A stretch of DNA of 64,000 nucleotides, taken from NCBI RefSeq assembly GCF_030818955.1, contig NZ_JAUTBF010000001.1, forward strand, positions 2,852,001 to 2,916,000. Direction: 5' to 3'. The position numbers were made by a program, and so were the translations under genes. The notes beneath the pieces are model-generated. The model had not been told where the DNA came from, did no database searches, and saw only the letters and a program-made list of their open reading frames with translations. Shown here in pieces: positions 9,395-19,221 of the stretch. Positions within the stretch are counted from its first letter, which is position 1; each line of letters begins with the position of its first letter. The stretch comes from Microbacterium trichothecenolyticum (GTDB lineage: Bacteria; Actinomycetota; Actinomycetes; Actinomycetales; Microbacteriaceae).

Positions 9395-9988
9395 TCAGGC
9401 CGGATCGAGCCGGAGCACGCTCGGCGACTCGCCGAGCTTCAGGTCGTCGACGATGCGGATCGTGCGCGCGACGTCGTCGACGGCGCCGATGATCGTGCCG
9501 AAGCGCTCGCGGTCGGAGCAGACCGCCGTGACCGTCACGAAGTGCGTGCCCGTGTCCCACGTGTAGGTCGCGAACGGCGGCGTCTGGGGACTGGTCGGCA
9601 GCGGCATCGCGAGCTTCTCGCCCATCCCGAGGTAGGGGCTGCGGAACGACTCGGTGTCGTCGTACTCCATCGGCATCATCGCCCGGGCCGTCCGCAGTTG
9701 CGGGGTCGCCTCCTGCAGCTGCGCCATGACGACGAGCAGCTCGGGGTCGCTCTTCCATACCCAGACGAGCACGCGGCCCGCCGCGCGGCGCATGAGCAAG
9801 GGCGCCGCCTGGCTCAGGATCCAGGCGAAGGCGCCGCCGCCCGGCCGCGGTGTCGAACCCGCCGCGGAGTTCGCCTGATTCAGCAGCATGCCGATGGCCG
9901 CTTTGCGGTGGCGGCGGCCACGGAATCCGAGGGAGCCCGTGACGGCTACCCAGCGGTCGGCGGGAGCGTCGGCCTGCAGTCGGGACAT
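9395..9988 (-). CDS. Hypothetical protein, 197 residues
   Basis: I do not recognise a family. The protein is soluble, with no signal peptide or membrane segment. It has a basic N-terminal third, a run of aromatic and hydrophobic residues (VLVWVWKSDPELLVVM) in the middle, and a C-terminal half with alternating short strands. Codon use is normal for the window, and the frame is confirmed by a leaderless-type promoter: TAGGCT lies six bases before the ATG at 9988. It converges on the LacI gene and is separated from hutD by 32 bases on the same strand. It may be a housekeeping protein unrelated to either neighbouring pathway. Confidence 0.75.
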   Translation of the reverse strand: MSRLQADAPADRWVAVTGSLGFRGRRHRKAAIGMLLNQANSAAGSTPRPGGGAFAWILSQAAPLLMRRAAGRVLVWVWKSDPELLVVMAQLQEATPQLRTARAMMPMEYDDTESFRSPYLGMGEKLAMPLPTSPQTPPFATYTWDTGTHFVTVTAVCSDRERFGTIIGAVDDVARTIRIVDDLKLGESPSVLRLDPA

Positions 9989-10020
9989 GAGTCCAGCCTA
10001 GAAGGATCGACGCGAACGGG

Positions 10021-10510
10021 TCAGTCCCCGTCGAAGCGCACGACCACGCCGATCGAGGGCAGCGGTTCTCGCGGGTCGAGCCGGATCACGTCGAAGCGCG
10101 CGGCGACGTCGCTCGCCTCGGTGACGAGCGCGATCGCGGCGTCGTCGAACCGGGCGCCGGCGGCGACCGTGACGAGGGTCGGCTCGCTCCCGGATGCCAG
10201 GAGGTTCACGGCGTGGCAGGGGCGGTCGAGCGCGACGAGGTGCGTCTGCGCTTGCCCGGAGAAGCGCACGGCGTCGCCGTGTCGTACGTCGTGCGTGCGC
10301 CCGTCGATCTCGAGCCGGATGTCACCGCCCCAGGGCACGAGCGTGCGGTGCACGCCCGGGAAGAGCGAGAACGGAGCGGGCGCTGTCAGCCGCGCGACGC
10401 TCAGTTTCCAGGCGTCGGGTTCGTCGCCGGTCAGCGCCCACGTCTGCCCGAGCCCCGTTGCGCCACGGCGTTGCGGTCGTGTCGGCGAAACGGCGGATCA
10501 CGGTGGCCAT
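10021..10510 (-). pseudogene. hutD: hutD, HutD-family protein, frameshifted
   Basis: A HutD-family protein (cupin-like, associated with histidine utilisation and thought to limit pathway flux) split across two frames. Residues from MATVIRRFADTTATPWRNG are read from 10510. The rest, from GQTWAL onwards and including SLFPGVHRTLVPWGG, is in another frame. Removing one base from the four-base run at 10453-10456 joins them as WRNGLGQTWAL, matching the family's WxNGxGxT signature, and gives 162 residues. The start at 10510 is preferred over one at 10555 because the family begins there. The sequence is otherwise undamaged, so this may be a base-calling error rather than a dead gene. It is divergent from the IclR gene. 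Confidence 0.75.
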
Positions 10511-10534
10511 ACCGGCACCGTACCCCTTCAAGTG

Positions 10535-10551
10535 TTGCCATTCTGTGGCAA
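10535..10551. promoter_or_regulatory. Candidate IclR operator between hutD and the regulator gene
   Basis: An inverted repeat, TTGCCA and TGGCAA with a five-base spacer, lies in the 124-base divergent gap. Its form fits the short palindromes bound by IclR-family regulators. Two near-identical GGCCGCRTAAC direct repeats follow at about 10582-10607. The assignment to the adjacent IclR regulator is by position only. Confidence 0.5.
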
Positions 10552-10634
10552 TCACGTTTTACTCACTGGAAACATGGCTCGCCGGGCCGCGTAACAGCGG
10601 CCGCATAACGTCACTCGCAACGAAGGGAGGACGC

Positions 10635-11309
10635 ATGGCCGAAACACCCACCCGCACCGTGGACCGGGCGCTGTCACTGCTGGGCGCCGTCTGCGATTCC
10701 GGACCGATCACCCTGGCCGACGCGGCCCGCGCGGCCGACCTGTCGGCGAGCACGGCGCTGCGCCTGCTGCGCACACTCGAGGCGCAGGAGTTCGTCCGCC
10801 GTGTGGCCGACGGTCGCTACGCCGCCGGCGCCCGCATCGTGCAGCTCGGCGCCCTCGCCCTGTCGAACGACTCCCTCGTCTCCCTCGCCGAGCCGGCGCT
10901 CGCCCGCGTCGTCGCCGAGACGGGCGAATCCTGCTACCTCGCGGTGCGCGGCGCCGGGGCCACCGCGCTGTACATCGCGATCGTCGAGGGCACCCACTCG
11001 ATCCGCCACGCGAGCTGGGTCGGACGCAGCATCCCCCTGCACGGATCGGCGGCCGGTGCAGTCCTCGAGGGTGGCACCGGCGAGGCCGGTTACGTCGTCG
11101 TCATGCAGGGCGTCGAAGACGACGTCACCGCCATCGCCGCCCCGATCGTCGTGGGCGGGCGGGTCGTGGCATCCCTCTCGGTCGTCGTGCCGAGCTACCG
11201 CACGACCGACGTGAAGAACGCGTCGATCGGGCGCCTGCTCGTCGCCGAGAGCCGCTCGATCCTGGCGCACCCCGAACTGCCCGCCGCCACCGAGGAGCGC
11301 TCGCGATGA
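10635..11309 (+). CDS. IclR-family transcriptional regulator of the hut-like island
   Basis: A 224-residue regulator with a winged helix-turn-helix at residues 8-65 (a TPTRTVDRALSLL start typical of IclR proteins) and an IclR effector domain after it. The ATG at 10635 has a strong GGGAGG site; the open frame extends far upstream but holds no conserved sequence. The stop overlaps the ATP-binding gene by ATGA, so the regulator is co-transcribed with the transporter and catabolic genes. The effector is unknown. An early pathway compound such as urocanate or the transported betaine is a reasonable guess. Confidence 0.88.
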   Translation: MAETPTRTVDRALSLLGAVCDSGPITLADAARAADLSASTALRLLRTLEAQEFVRRVADGRYAAGARIVQLGALALSNDSLVSLAEPALARVVAETGESCYLAVRGAGATALYIAIVEGTHSIRHASWVGRSIPLHGSAAGAVLEGGTGEAGYVVVMQGVEDDVTAIAAPIVVGGRVVASLSVVVPSYRTTDVKNASIGRLLVAESRSILAHPELPAATEERSR

Positions 11310-12403
11310 TCACCTTCCAGAACGTCACCAAGCGCTACGGCGACGCCGTCGCGGTCGACGACCTGAACCTGGTCGCCCCCACCGGCAAGCTCACGATCCT
11401 CGTGGGTCCCTCGGGATGCGGCAAGACCACGTCGTTGCGCATGGTCAACCGCCTCATCCGGCCGACCTCGGGCGACATCCTGCTCGACGGCGAGTCGACG
11501 GCGCGCATGGACGTCGCCGCCGTCCGTCGACGCATCGGCTACGTCATCCAGCACGCGGGTCTGTTCCCGCATCGCACGATCGTCGACAACGTCGCGAGCA
11601 CCGCTCGCCTGGCGGGTGTCTCGGCCAAGGTCGCCCGCAGCCGGGCGCTCGAGCTGATGGAGCGGGTCGGGCTACCGACCTCGTTCGCCTCTCGGTATCC
11701 CTGGCAGCTGTCGGGCGGCCAGCAGCAGCGCGTGGGGGTCGCCCGGGCGCTTGCCGCCGATCCGGCGTTCATGCTCATGGACGAGCCCTTCAGCGCCGTC
11801 GACCCCGTCGTGCGCGCGCAGCTGCAGGAGGAGTTCCTGCGTATCCAGCGCGAAGAGGGCAAGACCATCGTCATGGTCACCCACGACATCGACGAGGCGC
11901 TGAAACTCGGCGACTACGTCGCGGTCATGCGTACGGGCGGTCGTCTCGCCCAGCTCGCCACGCCCGAGGAACTGCTGACGAGCCCCGCCGATGCCTTCGT
12001 CGCCGACTTCGTCGGTCGCGACCGCGGCTACCGCTCGCTCGGCTTCCGCTCGGTCTCCGACCTCCCGCTCACCGCTGAGCCCGTCGTCACCCTCGGTGCG
12101 TCGGCGGCGGAGGCTCGTGCCGTCACCGACGATGACTGGCTTCTCGTCGTGGATGCCGAGCGCCGCCCGCTCGGATGGGTCGAGACCCGGCATGTCGGCG
12201 CGGCTGTCGTGGCATCCGATCTCAACCTCGCCGGAACCGTCGCCCCCCGCGGCGGCACCCTGCGGCAGGTGCTCGATGCGGCGCTGAGCGCCCCGAGTCG
12301 TCGCGGCGTGATCGTCGACGACGACGGCGCGGTGGCGGGGTCCGTCACGGCCGCAGCCGTCGTCGCCGCGATCCCCGAGCTCGACGCGGGAGCGGCGGCA
12401 TGA
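11306..12403 (+). CDS. Betaine/osmoprotectant-type ABC transporter ATP-binding protein
   Basis: A 365-residue ATPase of the ProV/OpuCA class. Walker A is GPSGCGKTT near residue 33, the signature is LSGGQQQR near 135 and Walker B is FMLMDEPFSAVDP near 155. A C-terminal extension of about 110 residues resembles a degenerate CBS pair, as in OpuCA. It overlaps the IclR gene and the first permease by ATGA. This transporter class moves quaternary amines, but close relatives (HutXWV of Pseudomonas and Sinorhizobium, EgtU-type systems) move histidine or ergothioneine, which is relevant to the genes downstream. Confidence 0.9.
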   Translation: MITFQNVTKRYGDAVAVDDLNLVAPTGKLTILVGPSGCGKTTSLRMVNRLIRPTSGDILLDGESTARMDVAAVRRRIGYVIQHAGLFPHRTIVDNVASTARLAGVSAKVARSRALELMERVGLPTSFASRYPWQLSGGQQQRVGVARALAADPAFMLMDEPFSAVDPVVRAQLQEEFLRIQREEGKTIVMVTHDIDEALKLGDYVAVMRTGGRLAQLATPEELLTSPADAFVADFVGRDRGYRSLGFRSVSDLPLTAEPVVTLGASAAEARAVTDDDWLLVVDAERRPLGWVETRHVGAAVVASDLNLAGTVAPRGGTLRQVLDAALSAPSRRGVIVDDDGAVAGSVTAAAVVAAIPELDAGAAA

Positions 12404-13050
12404 ACCTCGAGTGGGTGCTGCGCGAGAGCGACACGATCCTCGGCCTGCTCGGCTCGCACATCGCGCTGTCGGTCATCCCTGTCGTGGTGGGACTGCTCCT
12501 CGCCCTGCCGCTCGGCTGGGCCGCGCAGCGCAGCGGCGTGTTCAAGACCGGCCTGCTGAGCATCACCGGGCTGCTGTACACGGTGCCCTCGCTCGCGCTG
12601 TTCGTGCTGCTGCCCTCGGTGCTGGGAACCCGCATCCTCGACCCCCTGAACGTCATCGTCGCCCTGACCGTCTACACCCTGGCCCTGCTCGTGCGCACGG
12701 TCTCGGACGGCCTCGACTCCGTCGCCCCCGAGACCCTGCAGGCGGCGGATGCCATGGGCTACCGGCCGCTGCACCGCCTGCTGTCCGTCGAGCTGCCGGT
12801 GGCCGTCCCCGTCATCGCCGCGGGGCTGCGCGTCGCGGTGGTCTCCAACGTCAGCGTCGTCTCGATCGCCGCCCTCATCGGCACCCCGCAACTGGGGCTG
12901 CTGTTCACCCAGGGGGCGCAGCTGCGCTTCCTGACCCCGATCATCGTCGGCATCGTCCTGTGCCTCGTGCTCGCCCTCGTGCTCGACGCCCTCGTGCTGC
13001 TGCTGGCGCGTCTCATGACCCCGTGGACCCCGAGAGGAGCGCACGCGTGA
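12400..13050 (+). CDS. Betaine-type ABC transporter permease 1
   Basis: A 216-residue inner-membrane protein with five to six hydrophobic segments. The BPD_transp_1 coupling loop ETLQAADAMGYRP lies near residue 113. It is of the short OpuCB/OpuCD type. The start at 12400 overlaps the ATPase stop by ATGA, and the stop overlaps the GTG of the second permease. It forms a heterodimer with permease 2 in an importer fed by the lipoprotein at 13844. Confidence 0.9.
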   Translation: MNLEWVLRESDTILGLLGSHIALSVIPVVVGLLLALPLGWAAQRSGVFKTGLLSITGLLYTVPSLALFVLLPSVLGTRILDPLNVIVALTVYTLALLVRTVSDGLDSVAPETLQAADAMGYRPLHRLLSVELPVAVPVIAAGLRVAVVSNVSVVSIAALIGTPQLGLLFTQGAQLRFLTPIIVGIVLCLVLALVLDALVLLLARLMTPWTPRGAHA

Positions 13051-13763
13051 TCGCCTACCTGCTCGACCCGAACAACTGGGCCGGCTCCGGCGGCATCCCG
13101 GTCCTCGTCGGTCAGCACCTCGTCTACACCGCCGTCGCCCTGCTCATCGCGGGGGTGATCGGGGTTCCGGCCGGCCTGTACGTCGGTCACACCGGTCGTG
13201 GCGTCGTCGTGATCGCGGGATTCGCGAACGCCCTGCGCGCGTTGCCGACCCTCGGACTGATCGTGCTGCTCGTCATGATCGTGGCACCGCTCATCGCCTC
13301 CGACCTGGCCTTCGTGATCCCGAGCATCATCGTGCTCGTGCTGCTGGCGATCCCGCCCATCATGACGAACACGTACGCCGGGATCCGTGCGGTGGATGCC
13401 GCCGCCGTCGACGCCGCGGTCGGCATGGGCTACCGGCCGCTGAAGGTGCTGTTCTCGGTGCAGGTACCGTGCGCGCTGCCGCTGATCATCTCGGGCTTCC
13501 GCGGCGCGACCCTGCAGGTCATCTCGACGGCGACGATCGCCGCGTACGTCTCGCTCGGGGGTCTCGGGCGCCTCATCATCGACGGCCGCGCGCAGAACGA
13601 CTACGACAAGATGCTCGTCGGCGCGCTGCTCGTGGCCATCCTCGCGCTCGTCGTCGACCTGCTCCTCGCGCTCGCCTCCCGCGTCTTCGTCTCTCCCGGC
13701 CTCGACCGCCGTACCTCGCGCATCCCGTTGCGGGTCCGCCGCGCGGCCGTGCCGGCCTCCTGA
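13047..13763 (+). CDS. Betaine-type ABC transporter permease 2
   Basis: A 238-residue membrane protein homologous to permease 1, with the coupling loop DAAVGMGYRP near residue 127 and SLGGLGRLI near 170, as in OpuCD. Translation starts at GTG 13047, overlapping the preceding stop (GTGA), with GAGAGGAG upstream. Eighty bases separate it from the binding-protein gene. Confidence 0.9.
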   Translation: MIAYLLDPNNWAGSGGIPVLVGQHLVYTAVALLIAGVIGVPAGLYVGHTGRGVVVIAGFANALRALPTLGLIVLLVMIVAPLIASDLAFVIPSIIVLVLLAIPPIMTNTYAGIRAVDAAAVDAAVGMGYRPLKVLFSVQVPCALPLIISGFRGATLQVISTATIAAYVSLGGLGRLIIDGRAQNDYDKMLVGALLVAILALVVDLLLALASRVFVSPGLDRRTSRIPLRVRRAAVPAS

Positions 13764-13843
13764 TCTCGTTCCCGTCCGACAGCACCACCCGACCCGCACC
13801 ACCTCTGCCCCACTTCGTGCTCTGCATGCCGAAAGGACCCCTC

Positions 13844-14758
13844 ATGATCCGCACCCGCCTCGCCGCGGCGGCCGCCCTCGCGACCGTCGCCGCCCTCACC
13901 CTCTCCGCCTGCTCCTCGGGCGGTGACCCGCTCGCAGCCGGCGGTGGCGAATCCGCCCCCGCCGACAGCATCGTCATCGGCTCGGCCGACTTCCCCGAGA
14001 GCCAGCTGCTCGCCACCATCTACGCGCAGGCGCTCACCGCCGCCGGCGTCGAGGCGACCACGCGCCTGAACATCGGCAGCCGCGAGGTGTACATGCCCGC
14101 GCTGCTCGACGGCTCGATCAACATGCTCCCCGAGTACACGGGTGCGACCCTGAGCTACCTCACGAAGGGCGACGCGGGCGTCTCGAGCTCGACCGATGTC
14201 GCCGCGGCGCTCGAGAAGGCGCTGCCCGAGGGCATCACCATGCTGACGCCGTCGGAGGCACAGGACTCCGACGTGCTCGCGGTCAGCAAGGACACTGCCG
14301 CGAAGTACAACCTGAAGACGATCGAAGACCTCAAGCCCTACGCGGCCGAGATGGTCCTCGGCGGCCCGCCGGAGTGGCCGACCCGTCACGAGGGCGTCCA
14401 GGGTCTGCAGGAGGTCTACGGCCTGACGTTCAAGGAGTTCAAGGCGCTCGACGTGGGCGGCCCGCTCACCATCGCGGCCCTGGCGAACGGCCAGATCCAG
14501 GCCGCCGACATGTACTCCACGTCGCCCGCGATGAAGGACTTCGTCGCGCTCGAAGACAACCTCAACCTCTTCCCGGCGCAGAACATCGTGCCGATCCTGG
14601 CCGCCGACAAGAAGACCGAGAAGGTCGCCGAGGTGCTCGACAAGGTCTCGGCCGCGCTCACGACGGCCGACCTGATCGAGATGAACGCGAAGCTCGACGA
14701 CCAGCAGAGCCTCGACGACGTCGCGGCCGCGTGGATCTCGGCCCACGACCTCGGCTGA
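13844..14758 (+). CDS. Substrate-binding lipoprotein, OpuAC/OpuCC (betaine/ergothioneine) class
   Basis: A 304-residue lipoprotein. The signal peptide ends in LSAC with lipid-bearing Cys23, and the type-2 periplasmic-binding fold begins at [15 protein letters not shown], the standard opening of the OpuAC family. The region [15 protein letters not shown] near residue 87 is also typical. The ATG at 13844 has GAAAGGA ahead of it. This family uses an aromatic cage to hold trimethylammonium groups. Whether the cage is complete here needs a structural model. It sits 34 bases upstream of the urocanase gene and is presumably co-transcribed with it. Confidence 0.9.
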   Translation: MIRTRLAAAAALATVAALTLSACSSGGDPLAAGGGESAPADSIVIGSADFPESQLLATIYAQALTAAGVEATTRLNIGSREVYMPALLDGSINMLPEYTGATLSYLTKGDAGVSSSTDVAAALEKALPEGITMLTPSEAQDSDVLAVSKDTAAKYNLKTIEDLKPYAAEMVLGGPPEWPTRHEGVQGLQEVYGLTFKEFKALDVGGPLTIAALANGQIQAADMYSTSPAMKDFVALEDNLNLFPAQNIVPILAADKKTEKVAEVLDKVSAALTTADLIEMNAKLDDQQSLDDVAAAWISAHDLG

Positions 14759-14792
14759 GCCCCCTTCGTTCCACACAGAAAGAGACACCGAA

Positions 14793-16463
14793 ATGACCGG
14801 AAGCCGCGCGGTGCGCGCGCCGCGAGGGACGACGCTGACAGCCAAGAGCTGGCAGACCGAGGCCCCGCTGCGGATGCTCATGAACAACCTCGACCCCGAG
14901 GTCGCGGAACGGCCCGAAGACCTCATCGTCTACGGCGGCACGGGAAAGGCCGCCCGCAACTGGGCGAGTTACGACGCGATCGTCGCGACCCTCGCCGACC
15001 TCGACGACGATGAGACGCTGCTGGTGCAGTCGGGCAAGCCCGTGGGGGTGTTCCGCACGAACGTGTGGGCACCGCGCGTGCTTCTGGCCAACTCCAACCT
15101 CGTCGGCGACTGGGCCACGTGGCCCGAGTTCCGCCGCCTCGAGGCCGAGGGGCTCATGATGTACGGCCAGATGACGGCCGGATCGTGGATCTACATCGGC
15201 ACGCAGGGCATCCTGCAGGGCACCTATGAGACGTTCGCGGCTGTCGCCCGCAAGCGCTTCGGCGGCACCCTCGCCGGAACCCTCACCGTCACCGGCGGCT
15301 GCGGCGGTATGGGCGGAGCCCAGCCGCTGTCGGTCACCCTGAACGGCGGCGTCGTACTCATCGTCGACGTCGATGAGACGCGCCTGCGCCGCCGCCAGGG
15401 CAAGCGTTACCTCGACGAGGTCACCACCGACCTCGACGACGCCCTCGAGCGCGTGCTCGCAGCTAAGGCCGAGGGGCGCGCCCTGTCGGTCGGTCTCGTC
15501 GGCAACAGCGCCGAGGTGCTGCCCGAACTGCTGCGCCGCGAGGTGCCCGTCGACATCGTCACCGACCAGACCTCGGCGCACGACCCGCTCGCGTACCTGC
15601 CCGCGGGCATCGCGTTCGAGGACTGGCGCACCGAGTCGGCCCGCGACCCCGAGGGCTTCACCGTGCGCTCGCGCGAGTCGATGGCCCGCCACGTCGAGGC
15701 GATGGTGGAGTTCCAGAAGCGAGGTGCCGAGGTCTTCGACTACGGCAACTCGATCCGCGACGAGGCACGCCAGGGCGGCTACGCCGACGCGTTCGCCTTC
15801 CCCGGCTTCGTGCCGGCCTACATCCGGCCGCTCTTCTGCGAGGGCCTCGGCCCGTTCCGCTGGGTCGCGCTGTCGGGCGACCCGGCCGACATCGCCGTGA
15901 CCGACCAGGCGATCCTCGAGCTCTTCCCCGAGAACGAGGGTCTCAAGCGCTGGATCACCGCCGCGCAAGAGCACGTCGAGTTCGAGGGCCTGCCCGCCCG
16001 CATCTGCTGGCTCGGCTACGGCGATCGGGCCAAGGCCGCGGTCCGTTTCAACGAGCTCGTCGCCGAGGGCAAGATCTCCGCTCCCATCGTGATCGGCCGC
16101 GATCACCTCGACTCGGGCTCCGTGGCCTCGCCGTACCGCGAGACCGAGGCCATGGCGGACGGATCGGATGCCATCGCCGACTGGCCCATCCTCAATGCAC
16201 TGATCAACACCGCCTCGGGTGCGACCTGGGTCTCGCTGCACCACGGCGGCGGCGTCGGCATCGGTCGCTCCATCCACGCCGGGCAGGTCTCGGTCGCCGA
16301 CGGTACGCCGCTCGCCGCCGAGAAGCTCCAGCGCCTGCTCACGAACGACCCCGGCATGGGCGTCATCCGTCACGTGGATGCCGGATACGACCGCGCCGTC
16401 GAGGTCGCCCGCGAGCGCGGTGTGCGCGTGCCGATGCTGGACGCCGAGAAGGTCGAGGCCTGA
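14793..16463 (+). CDS. hutU: Urocanate hydratase (urocanase) or thiourocanate hydratase
   Basis: A 556-residue cytosolic enzyme, full length for the family. It adds water to urocanate to give imidazolonepropionate, using tightly bound NAD+. The NAD-binding [11 protein letters not shown] lies near residue 168. The urocanase signature reads [10 protein letters not shown] with catalytic Cys405 (family FQGLPxRICW, Cys410 in Pseudomonas putida), and [16 protein letters not shown] is near 349. The ATG at 14793 follows AGAAAGAG. Because the partner lyase next door is unusual, a thiourocanate or other substituted substrate should be kept in mind. Nothing in the visible active site rules out plain urocanate. 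Confidence 0.93.
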   Translation: MTGSRAVRAPRGTTLTAKSWQTEAPLRMLMNNLDPEVAERPEDLIVYGGTGKAARNWASYDAIVATLADLDDDETLLVQSGKPVGVFRTNVWAPRVLLANSNLVGDWATWPEFRRLEAEGLMMYGQMTAGSWIYIGTQGILQGTYETFAAVARKRFGGTLAGTLTVTGGCGGMGGAQPLSVTLNGGVVLIVDVDETRLRRRQGKRYLDEVTTDLDDALERVLAAKAEGRALSVGLVGNSAEVLPELLRREVPVDIVTDQTSAHDPLAYLPAGIAFEDWRTESARDPEGFTVRSRESMARHVEAMVEFQKRGAEVFDYGNSIRDEARQGGYADAFAFPGFVPAYIRPLFCEGLGPFRWVALSGDPADIAVTDQAILELFPENEGLKRWITAAQEHVEFEGLPARICWLGYGDRAKAAVRFNELVAEGKISAPIVIGRDHLDSGSVASPYRETEAMADGSDAIADWPILNALINTASGATWVSLHHGGGVGIGRSIHAGQVSVADGTPLAAEKLQRLLTNDPGMGVIRHVDAGYDRAVEVARERGVRVPMLDAEKVEA

Positions 16464-16464
16464 G

Positions 16465-18011
16465 ATGAGCCAGGAGGAGGTGGTCTTCGGCCTCGGGTCG
16501 ACCCGCATCGACGAACTCGTCGCCGTCGCCCACGGCGCACCCCTGCGAGTCGCACCCGAAGCGCTCGCCGCGGTGGAGCGGACGAACCTCCTCCTGGCCG
16601 GTCTCGCCGCCTCGGGGCAGCAGATCTACGGCCTCACCACGGGCGTCGGCGACCTGTACAAGGTCGCGGGCGTCCAGCCCGACGTCGCGGAGGTGCAGCT
16701 CGGGATGCTGCGCAGCCACGCGAGCGGTGTCGGCACCCCGCACGACGAGCCGGCGACGCGCGCCATCGTCGCGGCCATCGTGCGGGCGCTCTCGCGCGGG
16801 CACAGCGGCATCCGTCCCGTGCTCGTGACGACCCTCGTCGAGATGCTGAATCGCGGGGTGACGCCCGTGGCGCCCTCGCAGGGGTCGGTCGGCTATCTCA
16901 CGGCCACCGCACACATCGGACTCGTCGCCTTCGGCGAGGGCGAGGCGTGGTTCGCGGGGGAGCGGCTGCCCGCCGCCGCGGCCCTCGAGCGCGCCGGCAT
17001 CGCACCGCTCGTCCCAGCGTCCCGCGAGGGGCACGCGATGATCAGTGGCACGTACGAGATCACCGGCATCGGCGCCCTCGCCGTGGCCGGTGCCCGCGCC
17101 TTGGTCGACGTGGCCGACCTCGCGGGTGCCATGTCGCTCGAGGCCCTGCGCGGCAACACTCGCGGCTACGACCCGCGCCTGCAGGCCCTGCGCCCGCACC
17201 CCGGGCAGATCGAGACCGCGCGGCGCCTGAACGCCCTGCTCGAGCACAGCGAGATCCTCGCCGCGCACCGCGACCACCGTCTTCAGGACGCGCTGAGCCT
17301 GCGCTGCATCCCGCAGGTGCACGGCTCGGTGCGCGACGCGCTCGCCTACGTCGAGTCGGTGGTGCAGACCGAGATCGACGCCGTCACCGACAACCCGGTG
17401 TTCATCGTCGAGGACGACGAGCTCATCGCCCTTCCCGGCGGCAACGGCCACGGCGCGCCCCGGTCGCGCTGGCGCTGGACACCCTCGCGATCGCCGTCGC
17501 CGAGGTCAGCACGATGTCGCAGGCCCGCGCCGACCGCCTCACGCACGCCGCCCTCAGCGGACTGCCCGCGTTCCTGGCATCCGGTGCCCCCGGCATGTCG
17601 GGCTTCATGATCCCGCCGTACGTCTCGGCCGCGCTCGCCGGCGAGAATCGCGCGCTCGCCGCCCCGGCGTCGGTGCACACCGTGCCGACGTGCGCCGGGC
17701 AGGAGGACCACGTCAGCATGGGCACGACCGCGGCGATCCAGGCGCGACAGGCCGTCGTGAATGCCGAACGCATCGTCGCGATCGAGCTGCTGTGCGCTGC
17801 CGAAGCGCTGGAGTTCCACGCGCCGCTCGCGGCGGGCGCGGGAACCGGTCGCGCCCACGCCGCGATCCGCGAACGCGTCGCTCCGCGCGACACCGATCGG
17901 ATCATGGCCCCCGACATCGATGCGGTGACGACCCTCGTCGCCGACGGCACGTTGAGCCGGGTCGTCGCTGACGTCACCACCGCCCACGAAGGAGCCCCCC
18001 GTGTCGACTGA
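16465..18011 (+). pseudogene. HutH-superfamily lyase lacking the MIO triad, frameshifted
   Basis: Related over its full length (about 514 residues) to histidine ammonia-lyase, but several hallmarks are missing. The region that should read GSVGASGDL is GSVGYLTATAH, so the Ala-Ser-Gly triad that cyclises to MIO is absent. Compared with P. putida HutH, Asn195 is Ser194, Tyr280 is Leu277 and Phe329 is Gly328, while Tyr55, His85, Gln274 and Arg280 are kept. It therefore probably does not deaminate histidine. A MIO-independent elimination, as in ergothionase, fits better. The frame breaks in the C run after GGNGHGAP (17457-17463). Two extra bases, or one missing, restore PVALALDTLAIAV. It starts one base after hutU and overlaps the CoA-transferase start by 11 bases. 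Confidence 0.8.
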
Positions 18012-19221
18012 CACCCCGCCCCCGACAGGCGCCCCCCGCCCGCTCGACGGCGTCCGCGTTCTCGACCTCTCCCGCGTCCTCGCGGGTCCCCTCTGCGCGT
18101 CGATGCTCGCCGACCTCGGCGCGACCGTCACGAAGATCGAGGTGCCCGGCCGCGGCGATGACTCCCGCCACTTCACCCCGCACATCGGCGGCGAGAGCAG
18201 CTACTTCATGCTGGTGAACCGCGGCAAGCGCTCGATGGCCCTCGACCTGAAGTCCGACGAGGGGCGTGCGCTGCTGCACCGCCTGATCGCCGACGCCGAT
18301 GTGCTGGTCGAGAACTTCCGCCCCGGCGTCACCGCCCGTCTCGGCATCGACTGGCAGAGCGTCCGCGAGATCAATCCGCGGCTGGTCTACGTCAGCATCT
18401 CGGGCTTCGGGCAGACGGGCCCGCTGTCGCACCGCCCCGCCTACGACCACGTCGTGCAGGCGATGGGCGGCATCATGTCGGCCACCGGGTGGGCCGACGG
18501 CCCGCCGACGCGTGTCGGCGACGCCGTGGGCGACGTGGTCGCCGGGATGTACGGCGCGTTCGGCGCGCTCGCCGCCCTGCTGCAGCGCGCGCAGACCGGC
18601 GTCGGCCAGCACGTCGACGTGGCGATGCTCGACGCGATGTTCTCGCTGCAGATGGTGGCGCTGTCGCAGGTGCTCGCGGGGGCCCCGGCTCCCACGCGTC
18701 TCGGAAACGCCCACCCGATCAGCGCCCCGATGGACGCCTACGCCTGCGGCGACGGGCACCTCGTCATCGCCGTCGCGAACGATGCGCTCTTCGTGCGCCT
18801 GGCCACCGCCCTCGGTCGCGCCGACCTGCTCGACGACCCGCGCTTCGCGACCGACCCCGCTCGCTTGGCTCACCAGGATGACCTGCGCGCCCAGATCGAG
18901 GCGTGGACCACGACCCGCACGGTGGAGCAGGCGGTCGCCGACCTCGAGACGGCGGGCGTTCCCGCGGCCCCCATCTGGGACGTCGCCCAGCTCGCCGACA
19001 GCGGTCACGCCCGCGCCCGCGGCCTCGTGCGCACCGTCGAGCACCCCGTCGCCGGTTCGGTGCCGCTCGTGCCGCAGCCGGTGCGCTTCAGCGGGACGGA
19101 TGCCGCCGCCCAGGCGCCCGCGCCGACCCTCGGCCAGCACACCGACGACGTCCTCACCGACGACCTCGGACTCGACGACGACGAGATCGCGCGTCTGCGC
19201 GCGGCGGGGGTGGTCGCGTGA
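18001..19221 (+). CDS. CaiB/BaiF-family CoA-transferase (family III)
   Basis: A 406-residue enzyme that moves CoA between carboxylates through an aspartyl-CoA intermediate. The N-terminal VRVLDLSRVLAGP opening is typical, and the catalytic aspartate is most likely Asp178 in VGDAVGDVVAG. Later, GQHVDVAMLDAMFSL and the LGxHTDDVL tail are also family features. The start is GTG at 18001 with GAAGGAG upstream, inside the end of the lyase gene. With the next two genes it forms a CoA-thioester module (activation, hydration, oxidation) not normally part of hut operons. The acid it activates may be urocanate-like or a carnitine-like co-substrate. This is inference. Confidence 0.88.
   Translation: MSTDTPPPTGAPRPLDGVRVLDLSRVLAGPLCASMLADLGATVTKIEVPGRGDDSRHFTPHIGGESSYFMLVNRGKRSMALDLKSDEGRALLHRLIADADVLVENFRPGVTARLGIDWQSVREINPRLVYVSISGFGQTGPLSHRPAYDHVVQAMGGIMSATGWADGPPTRVGDAVGDVVAGMYGAFGALAALLQRAQTGVGQHVDVAMLDAMFSLQMVALSQVLAGAPAPTRLGNAHPISAPMDAYACGDGHLVIAVANDALFVRLATALGRADLLDDPRFATDPARLAHQDDLRAQIEAWTTTRTVEQAVADLETAGVPAAPIWDVAQLADSGHARARGLVRTVEHPVAGSVPLVPQPVRFSGTDAAAQAPAPTLGQHTDDVLTDDLGLDDDEIARLRAAGVVA

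Noticed and set aside
16465..17400. Loss of the MIO triad caused by the same sequencing error as the frameshift
   Set aside because: The frame is continuous through this region and matches HAL on both sides. The change is an in-frame replacement, and other active-site residues differ as well.
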